DNA from: Desulfobulbaceae bacterium
GTDB lineage: Bacteria > Desulfobacterota > Desulfobulbia > Desulfobulbales > Desulfurivibrionaceae
DNA: 7,443 bases
Assembly (NCBI GenBank): GCA_003557565.1
Contig: PWOG01000197.1
Location: forward strand, 1 to 7,443
Reading direction: 5' to 3'
Shown here: positions 5,577-7,443 of the stretch, piece by piece
How the letters are laid out: each line of letters begins with the position of its first letter
How positions within the stretch are numbered: position 1 is the stretch's first letter
Position numbers and translations under genes: made by a program
Notes under the pieces: model-generated
Told to the model about the DNA's origin: nothing
Seen by the model: the letters and a program-made list of their open reading frames with translations, nothing else
Databases searched by the model: none

Positions 5577-6082
5577 TCCCCACCAACGGTGCGATTCAGT
5601 GGCCCGGCACCCCTGCCCCAGGTCGGATCATGGCTGGACACCGGCCCCGGCCAGGACCGCCGCAGGAGGGACAGGGTCAAGGGCCATCCCACGAGGCGGA
5701 CCAGGAACCCCAGGAACTCTTCCACCAGGGCATGGGCCACCTTCGTGCGGGACGCCTCCGGGAGCTCCAGAATGCCTACAGCAAGGGGCTCCCGCCAGGA
5801 TCCGTCGTCCGACGGGAGGCGGATCCGGCCGAGGTCCGGGAAGTTCCGGCAGACGACCATCACGGACCGTCCCAGGATCGTCCGGTACCCCCCGGCCCCC
5901 ACCAGGGGGTGCAGGGTGTCGTGCAGGCGGTCCATCACCCTGGATACCGCCGGCGAGGCCGATCCAGGGTCCCCCACCGACATATCCTCCGCGGAGAGGA
6001 TCTCCCCTGCCAGGCGGAGACAGGAAGGCTCGCCGTTCCCTCTTCGGTCAGTGAGCATGGGATCCGGAATGAGGGTGCTCAT
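5573..6082 (-). CDS. Uncharacterised 169-residue protein coupled to KaiC
   Basis: I do not recognise a named family. ATG 6082-6080 is the first in-frame start after a plausible promoter; ATG 6058 (MLTDRRG) is an alternative eight codons later, and the ribosome binding site (GTGGAAG) is poor for 6082. The TGA stop overlaps the KaiC ATG (ATGA). Residues 1-44 are low in structure and probably variable. Residues 45-146 look like a small mixed alpha/beta domain: AVSRVMDRLHDTLHPLVGAGGYRTILGRSVMVV (45-77), a middle IRLPSDDGSWREPLAVGILEL, then helical VAHALVEEFLGFLVRLVGWPLTLSLLRRSWPG (115-146). From memory, unnamed proteins with 'L-x-P-L-V-G-x-x-G-Y/F-R-x-L-x-x-R' and 'G-x-L-x-x-L/F-x-G-x-x-L-T-x-x-L-x-x-x-W-P' occur beside signal-transduction genes in several phyla; not checked. 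The tail (147-169) is Gly/Pro-rich. Its position suggests an input, adaptor or modulator of the KaiC/LuxR pair. Confidence 0.75.
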   Translation of the reverse strand: MSTLIPDPMLTDRRGNGEPSCLRLAGEILSAEDMSVGDPGSASPAVSRVMDRLHDTLHPLVGAGGYRTILGRSVMVVCRNFPDLGRIRLPSDDGSWREPLAVGILELPEASRTKVAHALVEEFLGFLVRLVGWPLTLSLLRRSWPGPVSSHDPTWGRGAGPLNRTVGGE

Positions 6083-6103
6083 CTTCCACGCAGGTTCATC
6101 GCC

Positions 6104-6132
6104 ATGGTAGGACCTTTGGGGCAAGGGAGCAA
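6104..6132 (-). promoter_or_regulatory. Candidate promoter of the KaiC cassette
   Basis: On the minus strand TTGCTC (6132-6127) and TACCAT (6109-6104) are separated by exactly 17 bases, matching 3/6 and 4/6 of sigma70-type hexamers in an otherwise very GC-rich stretch. Predicted start is near 6097, giving a leader of about 15 nt before ATG 6082. It lies downstream of the hairpin that follows the CheY-like gene, consistent with a separate transcript. Confidence 0.45.
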
Positions 6133-6217
6133 AGGGAAGGGGGATGGAGATCGGCTTCGGGGGGCGGCCCAGGCGGAGGGGCTCACATCGAGAGGGGACC
6201 GACCGCTCCTGGTGCAA

Positions 6218-6233
6218 GGCGGAAGGGTCCGCC
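6218..6233 (-). terminator. Hairpin after the CheY-like gene
   Basis: GGCGGA and TCCGCC (6-bp perfect arms, 6218-6223 / 6228-6233) flank a 4-base loop, beginning 16 nt after the stop codon on the minus strand and followed by TTGCACC. A short T element and position suggest a weak intrinsic terminator. The same arms occur in the hairpin after otsA. Confidence 0.5.
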
Positions 6234-6249
6234 CTCCCGCCCCCCGACA

Positions 6250-6675
6250 TCACATCTTCCCACCGCCGGTTTCGGGATCGGTCGCCCCGACGAGCACGTA
6301 CTCCAGGGAGCGGTAGAGCTCTCCGGTGCTGAAGGGCTTTTGCAGGAGGGGCCGGATCTGGGTCAATTCTCCGCGGGATCGAGCCCCCGACATGAAGAGG
6401 ATCCTCAGGTGCGGGTTCCCCTCCCGGGCCTGGCGGACCAGGTCCGGCCCGTCCAACCCCGGCATCTCCACATCGGTGAGGAGAACGTCGATGGGCTCCT
6501 CGCCCTCCCGCAGGATCCGGAGGGCTTCCTTCCCTCCGCCGGCTGCCCGGGCCCGATATCCCCCCCGTTCCAGGAACCCCACCACCACCCGCCGGACAAA
6601 GGGCTCGTCGTCCACCACGAGGACGAAGGGGCCGGTACTTCCGGAGCGTTCGGTGCTCAGTCGATGATCTTCCAT
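6250..6675 (-). CDS. Stand-alone CheY-like response regulator receiver
   Basis: This 141-residue protein has a single complete receiver domain at about 16-128 and no output domain. VLVVDDEPFVRRVV (18-31) provides D22/D23, VLLTDVEMPGLDG (64-76) the phosphoacceptor D68, ILFMSGA (92-98) the switch S96 and LLQKPFSTGEL (110-120) the Lys K113. All phosphotransfer residues are present, unlike the LuxR-type protein in the next unit. Residues 1-15 and 131-141 are short polar ends. No histidine kinase is in the window, so its donor is elsewhere. ATG 6675 is the best start although no clear Shine-Dalgarno precedes it (the upstream bases are CGTCCTTTC); this and the structured leader leave translation control open. 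It is separated by 167 nt from the KaiC cassette and probably transcribed on its own. Confidence 0.93.
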   Translation of the reverse strand: MEDHRLSTERSGSTGPFVLVVDDEPFVRRVVVGFLERGGYRARAAGGGKEALRILREGEEPIDVLLTDVEMPGLDGPDLVRQAREGNPHLRILFMSGARSRGELTQIRPLLQKPFSTGELYRSLEYVLVGATDPETGGGKM

Positions 6676-6838
6676 GAAAGGACGTATCCGGTTGAGAGGA
6701 GAACGTCGCGTCCTGGGAAAGCGCCGGCATCCGAGGCGGGTGCCGGCGGAAACCCTTGCCGGGTAGGATACCTCCGCCTCCCCTGGCGGGGTATCTGCCG
6801 GGATGGAGTCCCAGGGTTGACGTGAGGATATAGGAAGA
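6676..6838 (-). promoter_or_regulatory. Structured leader candidate of the CheY-like gene
   Basis: This 163-nt gap between the otsA terminator and ATG 6675 can form two hairpins as minus-strand RNA. H1 pairs GATACC-CCGCC with GGCGG-(A)-GGTATC (positions 6795-6767, 11 bp with one bulge, loop 6784-6779). H2 pairs CGCCGGCA with TGCCGGCG (6748-6722, 8 bp, loop 6740-6730). The H2 loop contains CCGCCTC, exactly complementary to GAGGCGG in the loop and 3' arm of H1, so alternative folds are possible. A TATATC box at 6832-6827 could be a -10, but no matching -35 is seen. It does not match any riboswitch class I know. Confidence 0.4.
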
Positions 6839-6852
6839 GGCGGATATCCGCC
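6839..6852 (-). terminator. Perfect 14-bp palindrome immediately after otsA
   Basis: GGCGGATATCCGCC begins at the first base after the otsA TAG stop (6855-6853). As RNA it forms GGCGG/CCGCC with loop ATAT, followed by TCTTCCTATAT, a modest T-rich stretch. A terminator is the simplest reading; a dimeric-regulator operator upstream of the CheY-like gene is the alternative. Confidence 0.5.
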
Positions 6853-7443
6853 CTACGAGGCGCCATGCCCAGGGGGGGGCGGACGCGGAGCGGGGCCGTT
6901 GCCGGCGGACAGGAAGCTTTCGGCCCAGCCATGGATATCCGCCTTCCGGATGGACTGGCGGGCCGTCTGCATGCGGGCCGACCGCTCGGCCGCGGGCATG
7001 GTGCACGCCTGTTGGATGGCGTGGGCCACCCCCTCCGGGCTCCGGGGATGGACCAGGAGCGCGCTGTGCCCCAGGGTGCCGGCGGCACCAGCAAAGGCGC
7101 TGAGGATCAGGACCCCGGATCCCTGGTTGGCCACGCAGTACTCCTTCGCCACCAGGTTCATCCCGTCGCTGACGGGGGTCACCAGGGCCACGTCGGCGAT
7201 CCGGTAGTGGGCCAGGAGCTCCTTCCGGTCCCATCGGCCGTACCGGTACTCCACCGGCGTCCAGTCTTCGCTTCCCCACTCGGCGTTGATCCGGCGGATC
7301 AGCTCCTCGATCTCGGCCTTGGTATCGGCGTAGGCGGGGATCCCGGTGCGGCTCGGCACGACCAACTGTCGGAGGACGACCCTCCCCCGTAGCTCCGGGA
7401 AGCGATGCAGGGCCCGGTCGAAGCCCCCGAGCTTCTGGGGGAG
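6853..7443 (-). CDS. otsA: Trehalose-6-phosphate synthase (GT20), C-terminal part
   Basis: The frame is open from the window edge (7443) to TAG at 6855-6853, giving the last 196 residues; the N-terminal half to two-thirds is outside. HRFPELRGRVVLRQLVVPSR (13-32) is the 'E-R-F-L-x-x-x-P-E-x-R-G-K-V-x-L-x-Q-x-x-x-P-S-R' segment of GT20. EIEELIRRINAEWGSEDWTPV (44-64) and ELLAHYRIADVALVTPVSDGMNLVAKEY (75-102) follow; D93 and E101 match the spacing of E. coli OtsA D361 and E369, which contact the nucleotide-sugar donor. GVLILSAFAGAAGTL (110-124) and ERSARMQTARQSIRKADIHGWAESFL (153-178) complete the domain. It transfers glucose from UDP-glucose (or another NDP-glucose) to glucose-6-phosphate in the cytoplasm, the first step of trehalose synthesis for osmotic and desiccation tolerance. 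C103 replaces the common Val after 'KEY'. A short Pro/Gly tail ends the protein. No otsB phosphatase follows. Confidence 0.93.
   Translation of the reverse strand, partial: LPQKLGGFDRALHRFPELRGRVVLRQLVVPSRTGIPAYADTKAEIEELIRRINAEWGSEDWTPVEYRYGRWDRKELLAHYRIADVALVTPVSDGMNLVAKEYCVANQGSGVLILSAFAGAAGTLGHSALLVHPRSPEGVAHAIQQACTMPAAERSARMQTARQSIRKADIHGWAESFLSAGNGPAPRPPPPGHGAS

Noticed and set aside
4422..6110. 562-codon plus-strand open frame opposite the KaiC gene and the 169-residue gene.
   Set aside because: It is antisense to two genes with clear motifs and starts, its product is Pro/Gly/His-rich low-complexity sequence without any domain, and long antisense frames are expected at this GC content.
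6817..6847. TTGACG on the plus strand as a -35 element with GATATC as its -10.
   Set aside because: Spacing is about 20 bases or more, the -10 match is poor, and no plus-strand gene follows.
5573..7279. 568-codon minus-strand open frame reaching from the otsA region through the CheY-like gene into the 169-residue gene.
   Set aside because: Only the last 169 codons (from 6082) look like a protein. The remainder runs out of frame through otsA and the receiver gene, both of which have unmistakable motifs in other frames, and reads as Arg/Gly/Pro-rich sequence.

Overview
The window is GC-rich (about two-thirds G+C) and comes from a Gram-negative-type bacterium: it holds a TolC-type outer-membrane efflux protein and a second exported beta-barrel candidate. 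ATC, CTC, CTG, GTC and CGG codons are heavily favoured, and long spurious open frames occur on both strands. The mix of genes (a DUF5777-like barrel, a non-cyanobacterial KaiC, a FeoA-like small protein, two-component proteins, GT20 trehalose synthase) reminds me of Gemmatimonadota or a similar soil or sediment lineage. That is an impression, not a demonstrated assignment. I see no mobile element, CRISPR array, rRNA or tRNA.

Layout. (1) 1-1921, minus strand: a two-gene operon, beta-barrel protein (1160-1921) then TolC-family protein (1-1111, cut by the window edge). (2) 1922-2137: divergent control region with an inverted repeat and a 13-bp direct repeat. (3) 2138-3230, plus strand: a four-helix membrane protein (2138-2611), a 361-bp gap with two strong hairpins, and an 85-residue FeoA/SH3-like protein (2973-3230). 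(4) 3231-3345: convergent intergenic with hairpins. (5) 3346-6082, minus strand: three genes joined by 4-base stop/start overlaps, in transcription order an uncharacterised 169-residue protein, a two-domain KaiC-family ATPase and a LuxR-type regulator whose receiver has lost its phosphorylation residues. (6) 6250-6675, minus: an intact stand-alone CheY-like receiver behind a 163-nt leader able to form two hairpins. (7) 6853-7443, minus: the C-terminal third of trehalose-6-phosphate synthase, OtsA.

The most interesting unit is region 5. It looks like a translationally coupled KaiC signalling cassette without kaiA or kaiB, in which the output DNA-binding protein carries a pseudo-receiver. I infer that the KaiC-like ATPase controls this regulator by protein contact rather than phosphotransfer, possibly with the 169-residue protein as an adaptor. 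The neighbouring CheY-like receiver and trehalose synthase fit a stress or environmental-sensing locus, but hairpins after each of them suggest separate transcripts. Everything rests on reading motifs by eye; no database search was possible.
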